A stretch of DNA of 64,000 nucleotides from Erythrobacter sp. (GCA_024642335.1 JAHEBH010000001.1:62001-126000); one strand, 5' to 3'. Positions 12,448 to 25,323 are shown, numbered from the stretch's first letter. Notes: generated by a model not told the origin, from the sequence alone. Numbers and translations are program-made.

Positions 12448-13128
12448 ATGCAAAAAATTCTTGTCCGTCTTCTTGCCGTCCTGGCCGGGGCTACGATCGC
12501 CTTTTCCGCAGCCGCGCAGGAAGCAGAGGAGGCTGCGCCGCAGGCTCCGCGCCGTATTCCCATTGCCGCCAATTTCAACGTGAATGAGGACCTGGAGAAT
12601 ATCCTGCTGCTCGACCTGTCGAACGGATCGCGCGTCACCATCCGCCTCGTCCCCGAATGGGGGCCGAGCCATGTCGAACGGATCAAGACGCTGACGCGCT
12701 CCGGCTTTTATGACGGCGTAATCTTTCACCGCGTGATCGACGGTTTCATGGCGCAGACGGGTGATCCCACCGGCACTGGGCAGGGCGGATCGACGCTTCC
12801 CGACCTGACCGAGGAATTCAACGGTTTCCCGCATGTGCGCGGTTCGGTCTCCATGGCGCGCGCGCAGGACGAGAACAGCGCAAACAGCCAGTTTTTCATC
12901 ATCTTCTACCCCCGTTTTGCGCTGGACCGGAACTACACCAATTTCGGCCGCGTGATCGCCGGCATGGATGGTGTGGACGCCATCGAACGCGGCGAGCCAC
13001 CGGAAAACCCCACCCGCATCCTGCAAGCCAGCATCGCTGCCGATGGCAAGTCGCAGATGATGCCCGATGCGCCGGTTGAAGAGCAGGAATTCTCCGTCGA
13101 TATGCTCAATAACTCCAGCAGCGATTAA
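12448..13128 (+). CDS. peptidylprolyl isomerase, cyclophilin type, exported
   Basis: Signal peptide [14 protein letters not shown]..; [28 protein letters not shown]. Confidence 0.93.
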   Translation: MQKILVRLLAVLAGATIAFSAAAQEAEEAAPQAPRRIPIAANFNVNEDLENILLLDLSNGSRVTIRLVPEWGPSHVERIKTLTRSGFYDGVIFHRVIDGFMAQTGDPTGTGQGGSTLPDLTEEFNGFPHVRGSVSMARAQDENSANSQFFIIFYPRFALDRNYTNFGRVIAGMDGVDAIERGEPPENPTRILQASIAADGKSQMMPDAPVEEQEFSVDMLNNSSSD

Positions 13129-13172
13129 CCGGGGCATTTGAGCTGCGCCATATTGCGGCTAAAGGCGCGCCC

Positions 13173-14210
13173 ATGCGCGTTGACCTTTTCGATTTCGAAC
13201 TTCCGCCAGAACGGATTGCCTTGCGTCCAGTGCGGCCACGCGATGCTGCGCGCATGCTGGTGGTGCGCGGCGAAGGTGCATTCGAGGATCGGGGCGTGCG
13301 CGATTTGCCGCAATTGCTGCGCGCGGGCGACGTGCTGGTATTCAACGATACCCGCGTGATTCCCGCACAGCTGGAAGGGCGGCGCGGAAAAGCGCGCATC
13401 GGCGTCACCCTGCACAAGCGTGTCGACCTGAGGCGCTGGCAGGCCTTCATCCGCAACGCCAAAAGGGTGAAGGAGGGCGATCTCCTCGAATTTGCTGCCG
13501 ATGTGACCGCCATTGCCGCGCAGCGCCACGATGACGGCAGCTTCACGCTGGCATTCGCGGGCGATGAGCCTGTCGAGGTGCTGCTGGAGCGGGCAGGGCG
13601 CATGCCCCTGCCGCCCTATATCGCCGGCAAGCGCGAGACGGACGAAGCCGACCGGCAGGATTACCAGACGATCTTCGCGCGCGAGGAAGGGGCCGTGGCG
13701 GCGCCCACGGCCTCCCTCCATTTTACGCCCGAATTGCTGCAGGCGATCGATGAAGCTGGGATCCTCCGCAAGACGCTGACCCTCCATGTCGGCGCGGGCA
13801 CATTCCTGCCGGTGAAGGTCGAGGACACCAAAGATCACCGCATGCATGCAGAGTTCGGCAGGATCGATGCGGAGACCGCCGAAGCACTCAACAAAGCGCG
13901 CGCAGCGGGCGGGCGGATCATAGCTGCAGGCACCACCGCGCTTCGCCTGCTGGAGAGCGCTGCGGACGAGGATGGAACGATCAGACCCTTCGAAGGTGAT
14001 ACCTCGATCTTCATAACGCCCGGATACCGCTTCAAGGCAGTGGACGGATTGATGACCAACTTCCACCTGCCAAAGTCCACGTTGTTCATGCTGGTGTGCG
14101 CGCTGATGGGCCGCGAGCGCATGCAGGCGGCCTATGCACATGCGATCGAGCATGGGTACAGGTTCTATAGTTACGGTGATTCGTCGCTACTTTTGCCAGG
14201 CGAGGAATAA
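13173..14210 (+). CDS. queA: S-adenosylmethionine:tRNA ribosyltransferase-isomerase
   Basis: [31 protein letters not shown]... [24 protein letters not shown]. Confidence 0.96.
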   Translation: MRVDLFDFELPPERIALRPVRPRDAARMLVVRGEGAFEDRGVRDLPQLLRAGDVLVFNDTRVIPAQLEGRRGKARIGVTLHKRVDLRRWQAFIRNAKRVKEGDLLEFAADVTAIAAQRHDDGSFTLAFAGDEPVEVLLERAGRMPLPPYIAGKRETDEADRQDYQTIFAREEGAVAAPTASLHFTPELLQAIDEAGILRKTLTLHVGAGTFLPVKVEDTKDHRMHAEFGRIDAETAEALNKARAAGGRIIAAGTTALRLLESAADEDGTIRPFEGDTSIFITPGYRFKAVDGLMTNFHLPKSTLFMLVCALMGRERMQAAYAHAIEHGYRFYSYGDSSLLLPGEE

Positions 14211-14250
14211 GTTCACTTGTAAAACCGGTTGTCGAGGCCATCATCATCAG

Positions 14251-15213
14251 ATGGTCACTCAAATCACCGATCCGATTCTGGACATTCGCGGTCTGCTAAA
14301 GACTTATGCCAATGGTCCCACCGCTCTTGCCGGTGTGGACCTGCAAATCCGCAAGGGCGAAATCTTTGCCCTGCTTGGGCCCAACGGCGCCGGCAAGACG
14401 ACGTTGATCGGCGCCGTCTGCGGGCTGGTGAACCCGTCCGGAGGCACGATCGAGGCGTTCGGGCTGGATATCCGCAAACACTGGCGAGAGGTGCGGCAGC
14501 GTATCGGGCTGGTGCCGCAGGAACTCAGCTTTGACATGTTCGACAAGGTGATCCGGCAGGTGCGCTATTCTCGCGGCATGTTCGGCTGCGCGCCGGATGA
14601 GGGAAAGATCGAGGAAGTGCTCAAGGCACTCTCGCTATGGGACAAGCGCGACGAACCGATCCGCAAGCTTTCCGGCGGCATGAAGCGCCGCGTGATGATT
14701 GCCAAGGCGCTGAGCCATGAACCGGACCTGCTGTTCCTTGATGAGCCGACGGCGGGCGTGGACGTGGAATTGCGGCGCGACATGTGGAAACAGATCGGCG
14801 CGCTGCGCGAGCGGGGTACCACCATCATTCTCACCACCCATTACATCGAGGAAGCCGAGGAAATGGCTGACCGTGTGGGCGTGATCAACAAGGGGCAGAT
14901 CCTGCTGACCGATGACAAGACCGCAATCATGGCAAAGCTGGGCCGCACCGAAGCGGTGTTCGAACTGGCTGAGCCCATGACCGAGCTTCCCGCCGCGCTG
15001 GCCACTTATCCGGTGGCGCTGGAGGATGCGGGGCGCAAGCTCGTCTATCGCGGGGGTGACGGCACCGGGAAGGGCAAACGGGAGGTAGCCGAACTTGCAC
15101 AGGACCTGACGCGCAACGGGATCGGCTATACCGGCCTCGACGCGCATGAATCCTCGCTTGAGGACATTTTCGTCGGCCTTGTGAAACAGGGCGAGAAGGA
15201 GATGGCAGCATGA
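14251..15213 (+). CDS. ABC transporter ATP-binding protein
   Basis: Walker A GPNGAGKTT, LSGGMKRRV signature, DEPTAGVD. Confidence 0.95.
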   Translation: MVTQITDPILDIRGLLKTYANGPTALAGVDLQIRKGEIFALLGPNGAGKTTLIGAVCGLVNPSGGTIEAFGLDIRKHWREVRQRIGLVPQELSFDMFDKVIRQVRYSRGMFGCAPDEGKIEEVLKALSLWDKRDEPIRKLSGGMKRRVMIAKALSHEPDLLFLDEPTAGVDVELRRDMWKQIGALRERGTTIILTTHYIEEAEEMADRVGVINKGQILLTDDKTAIMAKLGRTEAVFELAEPMTELPAALATYPVALEDAGRKLVYRGGDGTGKGKREVAELAQDLTRNGIGYTGLDAHESSLEDIFVGLVKQGEKEMAA

Positions 15214-15977
15214 ACATGCGCGGCGCCATCGCCATCCTCAAGAACGAGTTGATGCGCTTCTTCCGGACAGTTTTCGGATCGATCCTGTCTCCGGTCCTGA
15301 CGACTTCTCTATACATCGTGGTATTCGGCGCAGCGATTGGCGGGCGTATGGACCCCTCGCAATTCGGCGGAACATCCTACGGCGCATTCATCGTGCCGGG
15401 CCTGATCATGCTGACCCTGCTTTCGGAGAGTACCTCCAACGCCAGTTTCGGAATCTACATGCCCAAGTTCACCGGCGGAATTTACGAGCTGCTTTCTGCA
15501 CCGGTTGGCGTTGCTGAAACGATCATCGGCTTTGTCGGTGCAGCGGCCATGAAATCCCTGATCATCGCGGCGATCATCCTTGTGACCGCGCGGGTATTCG
15601 TCGATTATTCGATTGCGCATCCGGTGCTGGCCGTGGGCTATATTGTGCTGGTGGCCGCCTCCTTCGCGCTGTTCGGCTTCATCCTGGGCTTGTGGGCTGA
15701 TGGATTCGAGAAGCTGCAGATCGTCCCCATGCTGATCCTGATGCCGCTGACATTCCTTGGCGGCACGTTCTACTCGGTCCAGATGCTGGCGGAGCCGTGG
15801 AGCACCGTGGCGCAGTTCAATCCGATCTTCTACCTGATCAACGGCCTGCGCTGGACCTTCACCGGATCGTCCGACGTTCCCATCGGCCTGGCCTTCGGAT
15901 TCACTCTGGCATTTCTCGTCCTGTGTGTCGGAGTCATCGCATGGATTTTCAAGACAGGCTGGCGATTGCGCGAATGA
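15210..15977 (+). CDS. ABC-2 type transporter permease
   Basis: 6-TM ABC-2 permease; overlaps the ATPase stop by 4 nt. Confidence 0.92.
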   Translation: MNMRGAIAILKNELMRFFRTVFGSILSPVLTTSLYIVVFGAAIGGRMDPSQFGGTSYGAFIVPGLIMLTLLSESTSNASFGIYMPKFTGGIYELLSAPVGVAETIIGFVGAAAMKSLIIAAIILVTARVFVDYSIAHPVLAVGYIVLVAASFALFGFILGLWADGFEKLQIVPMLILMPLTFLGGTFYSVQMLAEPWSTVAQFNPIFYLINGLRWTFTGSSDVPIGLAFGFTLAFLVLCVGVIAWIFKTGWRLRE

Positions 15978-15995
15978 CGCGCTAGCTGGGCGGGC

Positions 15996-16940
15996 ATGAG
16001 GATTTCCTATCTGATTTGCCCGCTTGCGATGCTCGCTGCTGCCCCTGCGCATGCAGAACTGCCCGAACCGGTACGGGCCATGATCGAGGCCGCGATTGCG
16101 ACAGGCGATACCGATACCGTCAGCGCAGTCGTAGAGGTGGCCCGCACAACCAATCCCGACGATACGGCAGAAATTGATGCGCTGCTGGACGCGTACATGA
16201 ACGAACAGGCTGCGCTCGCGGCCGCCGAGGAACAGGCGGAGGTGACGGCGATCCGCGAGGCTGGATTGCTCGACAACTGGAGTGGGCGAGGGGAGATCGG
16301 TGCCTTCCAGTCATCCGGCAACACCGACAGTATGGGTTTGACCGCGCAAGTAGCGCTCGCACGCGAAGGTATCGCCTGGAAGCACAATCTCAGGTTCGCC
16401 GCGGATTATCGGCGCAACAACGGGGCAACGGACCGTGAGCAGTTCACCGCTGCCTATGAGCCGCATTACAAGATCAGCGACCGCCTGTTCGTCTATGGCC
16501 TTGCGCAATTCGAGCGTGACCGTCTCCAGGGCTATACCGGTCGTTATGCCGTGTCGGGCGGCCTGGGTTATCGCGTGATAGATGGTGAGAGCCTTCGCCT
16601 TGCGATCAAGGCCGGTCCGGCGTGGCGGGTCTCGGAGCTCGTAAACGGGTTTTCCGAAAGCAGCATTGCCGCGCTTGCGGGACTCGATTTCGACTGGACT
16701 GTTACCGATCGTATCAAGCTCACGCAGGATGCCAATGCTGTTGCCGATGCGGGCGGCAGTGCATTTGCCATTATCGATTCCAACAATACCAGCATCAATC
16801 TGGTCACCGGACTGGAAGGCAAAATCAATGATCGCCTGACCACGCGCCTGTCCTATACGGTGGAATATGACAGCAAACCGCCCGCCGGCTCCGTTTCCAC
16901 CGATACGCTCACACGGTTCACGTTCGTCTATGGCTTCTGA
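15996..16940 (+). CDS. DUF481-type outer-membrane beta-barrel protein
   Basis: Signal peptide; [31 protein letters not shown]...[16 protein letters not shown]; ends [11 protein letters not shown]. Confidence 0.8.
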   Translation: MRISYLICPLAMLAAAPAHAELPEPVRAMIEAAIATGDTDTVSAVVEVARTTNPDDTAEIDALLDAYMNEQAALAAAEEQAEVTAIREAGLLDNWSGRGEIGAFQSSGNTDSMGLTAQVALAREGIAWKHNLRFAADYRRNNGATDREQFTAAYEPHYKISDRLFVYGLAQFERDRLQGYTGRYAVSGGLGYRVIDGESLRLAIKAGPAWRVSELVNGFSESSIAALAGLDFDWTVTDRIKLTQDANAVADAGGSAFAIIDSNNTSINLVTGLEGKINDRLTTRLSYTVEYDSKPPAGSVSTDTLTRFTFVYGF

Positions 16941-18063
16941 CAAGCCTCGCTTTGCCTTCACGGTAAAGGCCAGGGATGGCCGTGCGCGCATGGGCGAGAT
17001 CGCCATGAAGCGCGGGACGATCCGCACGCCGGCGTTCATGCCGGTGGGAACTGCCGCCACGGTCAAGGCGATGAAACCGGAGAGTGTGCGAGCCACAGGC
17101 GCGGACATCATCCTTGGTAACACATACCACCTGATGCTGCGCCCCGGCGCTGAACGGGTTGCCAAGCTGGGCGGGCTGCACAAGTTCATGAACTGGCAAC
17201 GCCCGATCCTGACCGATAGCGGCGGCTACCAGGTGATGAGCCTGTCCGAATTGCGCAAGCTCACCGAGGAGGGTGTCGAGTTCAAGAGCCACATCGATGG
17301 TTCGCGGCACATGCTCACCCCCGAACGCAGCATGGAAATCCAGCGCATGCTCGGCTCGGATATCGTGATGGCCTTCGATGAATGTCCGCGCGCCGACCGC
17401 CCGCGGGACGAGATCGCCGCCAGCATGGAGCTTTCCATGCGCTGGGCGCAGAGGAGCCGCGAAGGCTTCGACAGCGATGGCGAGCATGCTGCCCGCTCTG
17501 CGCTGTTCGGCATCCAGCAGGGCTGCCTGGACGAGGGCCTGCGGCTACAATCGGCACAAGCCCTGCGCGAGATCGGTTTCGATGGCTACGCCATCGGCGG
17601 GCTGGCAGTGGGCGAGGGACAGGAGGCGATGTTCGCCACGCTCGACTTCGCGCCCGGCATGTTGCCCGAAGATGCTCCGCGCTACCTGATGGGGGTGGGC
17701 AAGCCCGACGACCTTGTCGGTGCGGTCGAGCGCGGGGTGGACATGTTCGATTGCGTGCTACCGACAAGATCGGGACGCAACGGGCAGGCCTTCACATGGA
17801 ACGGCCCGCTTAACCTGCGCAATGCCCGCCATGCCGAGGATACCGGCCCGCTGGACGAGCGCTGCCATTGCCCGACCTGCGCCAGCTATAGCCGCGCCTA
17901 TTTGCACCACTTGCAGAAGTCCGGCGAAATCCTGGGCGCAATGCTGGTGACCGAGCACAACCTCAGCTTTTACCAGCAACTGATGCAGGCCATGCGCGAT
18001 GCGATTGCCGAAGCACGGTTTGCGGCGTTTGCCAGTGAATTTCGGCGGGATTACCTGGGGTAG
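16930..18063 (+). CDS. tgt: tRNA-guanine transglycosylase
   Basis: [55 protein letters not shown]. Confidence 0.97.
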   Translation: MASDKPRFAFTVKARDGRARMGEIAMKRGTIRTPAFMPVGTAATVKAMKPESVRATGADIILGNTYHLMLRPGAERVAKLGGLHKFMNWQRPILTDSGGYQVMSLSELRKLTEEGVEFKSHIDGSRHMLTPERSMEIQRMLGSDIVMAFDECPRADRPRDEIAASMELSMRWAQRSREGFDSDGEHAARSALFGIQQGCLDEGLRLQSAQALREIGFDGYAIGGLAVGEGQEAMFATLDFAPGMLPEDAPRYLMGVGKPDDLVGAVERGVDMFDCVLPTRSGRNGQAFTWNGPLNLRNARHAEDTGPLDERCHCPTCASYSRAYLHHLQKSGEILGAMLVTEHNLSFYQQLMQAMRDAIAEARFAAFASEFRRDYLG

Positions 18064-18145
18064 CGGGTAGGCTCGGCAAACGGCGGCTCGCGATCCATTC
18101 GCAAGCATGGGCGACTTTGCGCTGGAACCCGTATATAACCGGGTC

Positions 18146-20395
18146 ATGAGCGCGCACTCCGAACATGGGGGGACAGGTCATCCGGACACCGGCTGTCACC
18201 ACGGCCATCATCACGGCGGACACGACGATGCACCGCAGGATGGACGGTACGACCTCGTTCCATCGGGCTACGCAGGTGCCGTTTATACCTGCCCGATGCA
18301 TCCGCAGGTGCGCCAAACGGCCGCTGGTTCGTGCCCGATATGCGGCATGGCGCTCGAACTCGAATCCCCTGCCCAGGCGGAGGTAGGCCCCAATCCCGAG
18401 CTGGTCGATTTCACCCGCCGTTTCTGGATCGGTGCAGTGCTGACTTTGCCCGTTATGCTTATGGCTATGGGCCCGATGATCGGCCTTGGTGCAATCCGCG
18501 ATGCGCTTGGGCAGGGAAGGGCGCAATGGTTCGAACTGATGCTGGCAACCCCGGTGGTGCTGTGGTGTGGCTGGCCTTTCCTCGAACGGGGCTGGAAGTC
18601 GTTCCTTTCGTGGAACCTCAACATGTTCTCGCTCATCGCAATGGGTGTCATGGCCGCCTGGCTGTTCAGCGTTACTGCCGTTGTGGCACCGGAAATCTTC
18701 CCGCCCGGGTTTCGCGACATGCACGGAAATGTCCCGGTCTATTTCGAGGCTGCGGCGGTCATCGTCGTCCTCGTTCTTCTCGGCCAGGTCTTGGAGCTGC
18801 GCGCGCGCGAAGGAACCGGCAAGGCGATCCGCGCATTGCTCGATCTCGCTGCCAAGACTGCACGGGTTATTCGCAAGGACGGGAGCGAGGAGGAGATCCC
18901 GCTCGAACATATCCATGTCGGGGACCGCTTGCGCGTGCGCCCGGGTGAAAAGGTGCCTGTCGATGGTGAAGTGATCGAAGGCCATTCGTCGGTCGATGAA
19001 AGCATGATCACGGGCGAACCTGTTCCGGTCGAAAAGGCCAAGGGCGATCGGGTGACCGGCGCGACGATCAATGGCACGGGCAGCCTGGTGATCGAGGCGC
19101 AGCGCGTTGGTGCGGACACCATGCTGAGCCAGATCGTCGAAATGGTTGCCAAGGCCCAGCGTTCCCGTGCACCGATCCAGAAATATGCCGACAAGGTGGC
19201 AGGCTGGTTCGTCCCGGTCGTGATTGGCATCGCCGTGCTCGCCTTCATCGCCTGGGCGCTGGTCGGCCCGTCTCCCTCGCTTTCCTATGCATTGATCGCA
19301 GCGGTTTCAGTCCTGATCATCGCCTGTCCCTGCGCGTTGGGGCTGGCCACCCCGATGTCGATCATGACCGCGACCGGGCGCGGTGCGCAATCGGGTGTGC
19401 TGATCAAGAATGCCGAAGCGCTCGAACGTTTCGAGACCATAGATACACTTATCGTCGACAAGACCGGCACTTTGACCGAAGGCAAGCCCCGCCTCATGGC
19501 AGTGTTGCCAGAAAGAAGCTTTGCCGAAGATGAACTGTTGCGCCTTGCCGCGACGCTTGAACGCGGGTCAGAACACCCACTGGCAGAAGCCATCGTCAAT
19601 GGCGCCGATGAACGCGGTGTTGGGCTGGGGAATGCCGAAAACTTCGAAGCGGTCACCGGTAAAGGCGTGACGGGTGAAATCGATGGTAGAAAGGTGGCTC
19701 TCGGTAATGCGGCCCTGATGGATGATCTTGGGCTCAATGCTGCCGGACTGGCCGACACTGCCAATGCGCGCCGCGATGAGGGCGAGACGGTAATGTTTGT
19801 CGCGGTCGACGGTGTGTTGGCAGGCATGGTCAGCGTTGCTGATCCGGTCAAGCAGACCACGCCTGGCGCCTTGAAGGAACTCCACAGACTGGGATTCCGG
19901 ATCATCATGGCGACTGGCGACAATGAGCGGACTGCCAAGGCAGTCGCAGCCAGGCTCGGCATCGACGAGATCAGGGCGGATGTCCTGCCCGAGGACAAGG
20001 CGCGCATCATCCGCGAGTTGCAGCAAGAGGGCCGCAAGGTTGCCATGGCGGGAGACGGCGTCAACGACGCTCCCGCTCTCGCCCAAGCCGATGTCGGAAT
20101 TGCCATGGGAACGGGCGCAGATGTCGCCATCGAGAGCGCAGGGTTGACGCTGGTCAGGGGCAATCTCGACGGTATCGTCCGTGCTCGAAGACTGACCCAT
20201 GCAGCAATGCGCAATATTCGCCAGAACCTGTTCTTCGCACTCGTCTACAATGCCCTTGGCGTGCCGATTGCGGCAGGAGTTCTCTATCCCGTCATGGGCA
20301 TATTGATCAGCCCGATGTTTGCGGCCTTCGCCATGAGCGCCTCTTCGATCTCGGTCGTGTCCAATTCGCTACGCCTGCGCGCAATCAACATCTGA
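18146..20395 (+). CDS. heavy-metal (Cu-type) P1B ATPase
   Basis: His-rich N-terminus, [25 protein letters not shown] domain, [20 protein letters not shown]. Confidence 0.93.
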   Translation: MSAHSEHGGTGHPDTGCHHGHHHGGHDDAPQDGRYDLVPSGYAGAVYTCPMHPQVRQTAAGSCPICGMALELESPAQAEVGPNPELVDFTRRFWIGAVLTLPVMLMAMGPMIGLGAIRDALGQGRAQWFELMLATPVVLWCGWPFLERGWKSFLSWNLNMFSLIAMGVMAAWLFSVTAVVAPEIFPPGFRDMHGNVPVYFEAAAVIVVLVLLGQVLELRAREGTGKAIRALLDLAAKTARVIRKDGSEEEIPLEHIHVGDRLRVRPGEKVPVDGEVIEGHSSVDESMITGEPVPVEKAKGDRVTGATINGTGSLVIEAQRVGADTMLSQIVEMVAKAQRSRAPIQKYADKVAGWFVPVVIGIAVLAFIAWALVGPSPSLSYALIAAVSVLIIACPCALGLATPMSIMTATGRGAQSGVLIKNAEALERFETIDTLIVDKTGTLTEGKPRLMAVLPERSFAEDELLRLAATLERGSEHPLAEAIVNGADERGVGLGNAENFEAVTGKGVTGEIDGRKVALGNAALMDDLGLNAAGLADTANARRDEGETVMFVAVDGVLAGMVSVADPVKQTTPGALKELHRLGFRIIMATGDNERTAKAVAARLGIDEIRADVLPEDKARIIRELQQEGRKVAMAGDGVNDAPALAQADVGIAMGTGADVAIESAGLTLVRGNLDGIVRARRLTHAAMRNIRQNLFFALVYNALGVPIAAGVLYPVMGILISPMFAAFAMSASSISVVSNSLRLRAINI

Positions 20396-20410
20396 CGCAC
20401 TTCACCAATT

Positions 20411-20446
20411 GCAAAAAAAGGGGCGGCCCCGCAGGACCGCCCTTTC
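20411..20446 (-). terminator. rho-independent terminator of rpsD
   Basis: Minus: agaaagggcggtcctgcggggccgccccttttttt, GC-rich stem plus U-run. Confidence 0.8.
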
Positions 20447-20467
20447 TGAATTCCGTATTGAACCGGA

Positions 20468-21082
20468 TTAACGCGAGTAGAACTCGACCACAAGGTTCGG
20501 TTCCATGGTCACGGGGTAGGGAACCTCGTCCAGCGTGGGAACGCGGGCATAGGTAACCTTGTCGGTGCCATCGGGAACAACATACTCGGGAATGTCACGC
20601 TCGGCCAGGCTCTGCGCCTCGATGACCAGCGCCATTTCCTTGGCCTTGTCACCCAGCGAGATCACGTCATCGACATTGATGCGGCGGCTGGCGATGTTGC
20701 ACTTCACACCGTTCACGCGGATGTGGCCGTGTGAAACGATCTGACGCGCGGAGAACACGGTCGGTGCGAATTTGGCGCGATAGACGATCATGTCCAGGCG
20801 GCGTTCGAGCAGGCCGATCAGGTTCTGGCCGGTATCACCCTTCATGGCAGCCGCGTCCTTGTAGGTACGCTTGAACTGCTTTTCGGTCACGTCGCCGTAA
20901 TAGCCCTTCAGCTTCTGCTTGGCGCGCAGCTGCAGGCCGAAGTCAGAGATCTTGCTCTTGCGGCGCTGGCCGTGCTGGCCGGGGCCATAGGAACGCTTGT
21001 TGACCGGGGAACCCGGGCGACCCCAGATGTTTTCGCCCATCCGGCGGTCGAGCTTATGCTTGGCGCTGGTGCGCTTCGTCAT
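20468..21082 (-). CDS. rpsD: 30S ribosomal protein S4
   Basis: [49 protein letters not shown]. Confidence 0.97.
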   Translation of the reverse strand: MTKRTSAKHKLDRRMGENIWGRPGSPVNKRSYGPGQHGQRRKSKISDFGLQLRAKQKLKGYYGDVTEKQFKRTYKDAAAMKGDTGQNLIGLLERRLDMIVYRAKFAPTVFSARQIVSHGHIRVNGVKCNIASRRINVDDVISLGDKAKEMALVIEAQSLAERDIPEYVVPDGTDKVTYARVPTLDEVPYPVTMEPNLVVEFYSR

Positions 21083-21281
21083 GGTCTTCTCCAATTTGCG
21101 TCGCCATCCCAATGATGGCGCTCGAACCCGGCATCGCACCGCCCTGGCATTTTCCAGGACGCGGCCACCGCTTCACCGGGGTGCGGGGCCAATCGAAAGA
21201 CTGCCTAAAAATAGTCAGACGAAGTGAAGGCGCGCGTTTACTTGCTCACCTTCGAAAGTCAAGCCGTTGCGAAGGGTAAGA

Positions 21282-21611
21282 TCAGCACCCGCCTCCGAAT
21301 GAGCACGCCTGGTTCTTGTTGGCGTTGCGCATCACCTGGTCCTGGCCGCGCCGGGTTTCCTGGGCGAGGCGATTCCATTCCGCTCGCGTCATGCAAACAC
21401 GCGTGACCCGGGTACGTGAACCGAGCACCGGCTCGGTGCGGCAGGTCACTTCCTGCAGGCGGGCTTCCTCTTCGCTCAATTCCACCTGTTGCTCTGCCTG
21501 GCTGTTGGGTTGCTGCTGTGCCTGCTCCTGCGCCGTTTCGCGATCCTGCGCAAAAACGGCCGTGCCAAGGGTAATTGCTGCTGCGCATGCGAAAAACTTA
21601 ATGGATTTCAT
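21282..21611 (-). CDS. small secreted protein, paralog 1
   Basis: MKSIKFFACAAAITLGTAVFAQ...VTCRTEPVLGSRTRVTRVCMTRAEWN...CSFGGGC. Confidence 0.7.
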   Translation of the reverse strand: MKSIKFFACAAAITLGTAVFAQDRETAQEQAQQQPNSQAEQQVELSEEEARLQEVTCRTEPVLGSRTRVTRVCMTRAEWNRLAQETRRGQDQVMRNANKNQACSFGGGC

Positions 21612-21645
21612 AATGTTCTCCCAAGAACTTGAAGCGGAAATGCCC

Positions 21646-21975
21646 CTAGCAACCGCCGAATTGGTCGCCTCTGCACTCGACACCACCCGAGGCTGTACGT
21701 GTCATCTTATTGACTTCATCACGGGTCCGCGCCTGGATATCGTTCCACTCGTTGCGGGTCAGGCAGGTGCGTGTGCGGCGGGTAAGAGAGCCGGTAACGC
21801 GTTCAGTCCGGCAGACGACTTCGTTGCCGTAGTCATCCTCTTCGTCCTGCGCCTGTTGCTCACCCTCCTGCGAGGCCTGCGGCTCGGCAGGTTGCTGCTG
21901 GTCCGCATCCTGCGCAAGCGCTGCGGTGCCAAGGGCGATTGCTGCGACACAAGCCAGGAATTTGATGGATTTCAT
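21646..21975 (-). CDS. small secreted protein, paralog 2
   Basis: MKSIKFLACVAAIALGTAALAQ...VVCRTERVTGSLTRRTRTCLTRNEWN...CRGDQFGGC. Confidence 0.7.
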   Translation of the reverse strand: MKSIKFLACVAAIALGTAALAQDADQQQPAEPQASQEGEQQAQDEEDDYGNEVVCRTERVTGSLTRRTRTCLTRNEWNDIQARTRDEVNKMTRTASGGVECRGDQFGGC

Positions 21976-22033
21976 GATCTTCTCCCAAGAAAGCGGGGAG
22001 GGGATTATCACGAAACGGCAGCGAGCATAGTAA

Positions 22034-22756
22034 TCATTTGTCGCATTTTTGCAGGGTGCTCAGCACTCCCCGCAGGGTTCTCACCTCCTGAGAATTCCAG
22101 CCCGGCCGCGTCAGGACAGACCGCAGTGTCCGCTTGGTCGCCTCCATGCGGTCTTCGGGAAAGAAATATCCCTTGGGCTCGAGCATTCCCTCCAGATGTC
22201 CGATCAGGCCGTCAAGCTCCTCCTGGCGGGCGGGCGGGGGAATGGCCTCGATCGTCGGCATCGCGAGCTCGCAGTGCTTGGAATACTCATAAGCGCAAAG
22301 GATTACCGCCTGCGCCAGGTTGAGAGAGCCGAATTCGGGGTTTATCGGTACGGTCAGGATCTTGCGGGCCAGCGCCACATCCTCCGACTCCAGACCCGAT
22401 GCCTCGCGCCCGAACATGATGGCGCTGCGGCCGGGCTGGACGGCGATTTCCCGCGCCGCCTGTTCCGGCGTGACGACTTCCTTTGTCATGCCACGCTTCC
22501 TGACGGTGGAGGCATAGACATGGGTACAATCGGCAAGGGCTTCGGCGGCCGTGTCAAAGACTTCGGCCCTGTCCAGCACCACATCAGCACCGGCAGCGGC
22601 AGGACCTGCGGAGGGATTGGGCCATCCGTCGCGAGGTGCAACGATGCGCATCTCGGTGAGGCCGAAATTGAGCATGGCCCGCGCCGCCTTGCCGATATTC
22701 TCGCCCAATTGCGGGCGCACGAGCACGATTACTGGGGGCCTAGTCTGCGCCGACAT
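22034..22756 (-). CDS. trmJ: tRNA/rRNA methyltransferase, SpoU/TrmJ family
   Basis: [58 protein letters not shown]. Confidence 0.85.
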   Translation of the reverse strand: MSAQTRPPVIVLVRPQLGENIGKAARAMLNFGLTEMRIVAPRDGWPNPSAGPAAAGADVVLDRAEVFDTAAEALADCTHVYASTVRKRGMTKEVVTPEQAAREIAVQPGRSAIMFGREASGLESEDVALARKILTVPINPEFGSLNLAQAVILCAYEYSKHCELAMPTIEAIPPPARQEELDGLIGHLEGMLEPKGYFFPEDRMEATKRTLRSVLTRPGWNSQEVRTLRGVLSTLQKCDK

Positions 22757-23201
22757 CGCGGACCTGGCTGGCGAAATCCTCGAAATCCTTGGCTTCGCTG
22801 AAATCGCGATAGACCGATGCGAAGCGGATATAGGCCACGGAATCGATCTGACGCAGCCCGTCCATCACCATTTCGCCGATCCGCTCGGAAGGGACTTCGC
22901 TTTCGCCGGCTGTTTCAACCTGCCGCTGGATGCCGGAGACGAGCTGGTCGATCCGTTCCTGCTCAACGCCGCGCTTGCGGCAGGCGAGGGAGACGCTCTG
23001 CTCGATCTTCAGGCGGTCGAAGGTCTCGCGCTTGCCGCCATTCTTGATCACGGAGACATCGCGCAATTGCACGCGCTCGAATGTGGTGAAGCGTGCTCCG
23101 CAACTTTCGCACTGCCGACGGCGGCGGATGGAGGTGTTGTCCTCCGTCGGCCGGGAATCCTTTACCTGGCTCTCTTCATGGGCACAGAAGGGGCAGCGCA
23201 T
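22740..23201 (-). CDS. nrdR: transcriptional repressor NrdR
   Basis: [45 protein letters not shown]. Confidence 0.97.
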   Translation of the reverse strand: MRCPFCAHEESQVKDSRPTEDNTSIRRRRQCESCGARFTTFERVQLRDVSVIKNGGKRETFDRLKIEQSVSLACRKRGVEQERIDQLVSGIQRQVETAGESEVPSERIGEMVMDGLRQIDSVAYIRFASVYRDFSEAKDFEDFASQVRDVGAD

Positions 23202-23218
23202 GGGGTGTCAGCAGGTTC

Positions 23219-23440
23219 TCAAGGACGAACGCGCTTGTAGATCATGAAAGCGGCGCCCGCAGCGAGGCCGATGGGCCAGGTGACAACCGGCAGGAGGCCG
23301 CCAGCAAGGGCGCCAAGGGCAGCGCCGGTCAGTACCGGCCTGGTTGAAGGGTGCGCCAAGCCTTCGCGCCCCATCTCCTTGATTTCTTGAACGGCATCGA
23401 CGAGAATCTTGTTGTCGATCGGGTCTTTCTGGTCGTTCAT
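23219..23440 (-). CDS. small hypothetical membrane protein
   Basis: 73 aa, Gly/Ala-rich TM segment; between glyA and nrdR. Confidence 0.6.
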   Translation of the reverse strand: MNDQKDPIDNKILVDAVQEIKEMGREGLAHPSTRPVLTGAALGALAGGLLPVVTWPIGLAAGAAFMIYKRVRP

Positions 23441-23445
23441 TCTAG

Positions 23446-24753
23446 TTACCTCCCGGGATAGACTGGGAATGCCTCGCACAATTCGGAAACCTGGCGGCGG
23501 ACGCGCTCTTCGACCTGAGCGTCGCCTTCCGCGCCGTTGCGGCTCAAGCCATCAACCACTTCGGCGATCAGCTGTCCCACCTTGCGGAACTCGGCGGGAC
23601 CAAAGCCGCGCGTGGTGCCTGCCGGTGTGCCCAGGCGGACACCTGAAGTGACGAAGGGCGAGGCGGGGTCGAAAGGAATGGCGTTCTTGTTGCAAGTAAG
23701 GAAGGCGCGATCGAGGCCTTTTTCTGCCGCCTTGCCGCTCACGCTTTTTGGCGTCAGGTCGACCAGCATCAGGTGGTTGTCCGTACCGCCCGACACGATG
23801 TTGAGCCCGCTTTCCTCAAGGCTCGATGCCAGTGCCTTGGCGTTCTCCACGATGGAGGCGGCATAGGTCTTGAACTCGGGGCGCAGCGCCTCGCCAAAGG
23901 CCACCGCCTTGGCGGCGATGATATGCACCAGCGGGCCGCCCTGCATGCCGGGAAAAACCGCCATGTTGAGCGGCTTTGTCAGCGCCTCGTCGTTCCACAG
24001 GATCACACCCGAACGCGGGCCGCGCAGGCTCTTGTGCGTGGTGGTGGTCACGATATGGGCATGGGGGAAGGGGTGCGGATGAACGCCGCCAGCAACCAGC
24101 CCCGAGAAATGCGACATGTCTGCCAGCAAGTAGGCACCGACTTCGTCCGCAATTTCGCGGAAAGCCTTGAAGTCCCAGTGGCGCGGATAGGCCGTGGCGC
24201 CGGAAATGATCAGCTTGGGCTTGTGCTCCAACGCCAGCTTGCGGACCTGGTCCATGTCGATGCGGCTGTCTTCGCGGCGCACCCCATAGGGCACGGCATT
24301 GAACCACTTGCCGCTCATGTTGACAGGCGATCCGTGGGTCAGGTGACCGCCGCTGGCCAGGTCAAGGCCCATGAAGGTATCGCCGGGATTGAGCAGGGCG
24401 AGGAACACCGCCTGGTTCATCTGCGAGCCCGAATTGGGCTGCACATTGGCGAAATTGCAGCCGAACAGTTTCTTGGCGCGTTCGATGGCGAGCGTTTCAA
24501 CTTCGTCGGCATAATCGCAGCCGCCGTAATAACGCTTGCCCGGATAGCCTTCGGCATATTTGTTGGTGAAGACGCTGCCCGTTGCCTCAAGCACGGCGGG
24601 GCTGGCGATGTTCTCGCTCGCGATCAGTTCGATCCGGTCCCGCTGGCGACCCAGCTCGCGGCCGATAATGGCGCAAACTTCCGGGTCGGCTTCGGCCAGA
24701 GTGTCCTGCCAGAAGCGGTTCAGTGGTTGGGACTGTTGGGTGATCGTGCTCAT
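23446..24753 (-). CDS. glyA: serine hydroxymethyltransferase
   Basis: [42 protein letters not shown]. Confidence 0.97.
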   Translation of the reverse strand: MSTITQQSQPLNRFWQDTLAEADPEVCAIIGRELGRQRDRIELIASENIASPAVLEATGSVFTNKYAEGYPGKRYYGGCDYADEVETLAIERAKKLFGCNFANVQPNSGSQMNQAVFLALLNPGDTFMGLDLASGGHLTHGSPVNMSGKWFNAVPYGVRREDSRIDMDQVRKLALEHKPKLIISGATAYPRHWDFKAFREIADEVGAYLLADMSHFSGLVAGGVHPHPFPHAHIVTTTTHKSLRGPRSGVILWNDEALTKPLNMAVFPGMQGGPLVHIIAAKAVAFGEALRPEFKTYAASIVENAKALASSLEESGLNIVSGGTDNHLMLVDLTPKSVSGKAAEKGLDRAFLTCNKNAIPFDPASPFVTSGVRLGTPAGTTRGFGPAEFRKVGQLIAEVVDGLSRNGAEGDAQVEERVRRQVSELCEAFPVYPGR

Positions 24754-25202
24754 ACTTGCATTTCCACAGGGGGATTGGTCAGTTTGCCGATGCGGCGCGC
24801 GTGGCGATCACCACTGCCGGTTTCGGTCTCTATGAAAGCTTTCAGGCAGGCCTTGGCCATTTCAAGCCCGATGATGCGCTCACCCAGGGCAAGGATATTG
24901 GCGTCATTGTGATCGCGTGCCAGCTGTGCCGAGAAGGGCTCCGTTACAACCGCGCAGCGAATGGCCGGATGGCGATTGGCGGCAATCGAAATGCCGATAC
25001 CGGTGCCGCACAAGGCAACACCGCGCTCTGCCTTGCCCGCAGCCACATATTCGGCAAGGGCATAGCCATAATCCGGATAATCGACGGATTCCCTGCTGTC
25101 GGCACCAAGATCGGTGACCTCATGCCCGGACTCCCGGAGCCAGTCAGCAAGGGCTGCTTTCATGTCGATCGCGGCATGATCGGAGGCGATTGCTATCTTC
25201 AT
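24750..25202 (-). CDS. rpiB: ribose 5-phosphate isomerase B
   Basis: [22 protein letters not shown]...[15 protein letters not shown]. Confidence 0.95.
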   Translation of the reverse strand: MKIAIASDHAAIDMKAALADWLRESGHEVTDLGADSRESVDYPDYGYALAEYVAAGKAERGVALCGTGIGISIAANRHPAIRCAVVTEPFSAQLARDHNDANILALGERIIGLEMAKACLKAFIETETGSGDRHARRIGKLTNPPVEMQV

Positions 25203-25323
25203 GCCTGCGCACATAGTGACTGCACGCCGTGGATGCTACCGCAAAAGGGCGTTCTCCCCGTCGAATTACTTCGGCGGGGTCAAGATGGACAATCAACGCT
25301 GGCGGTGTGCTTCCAGGCCGGCT

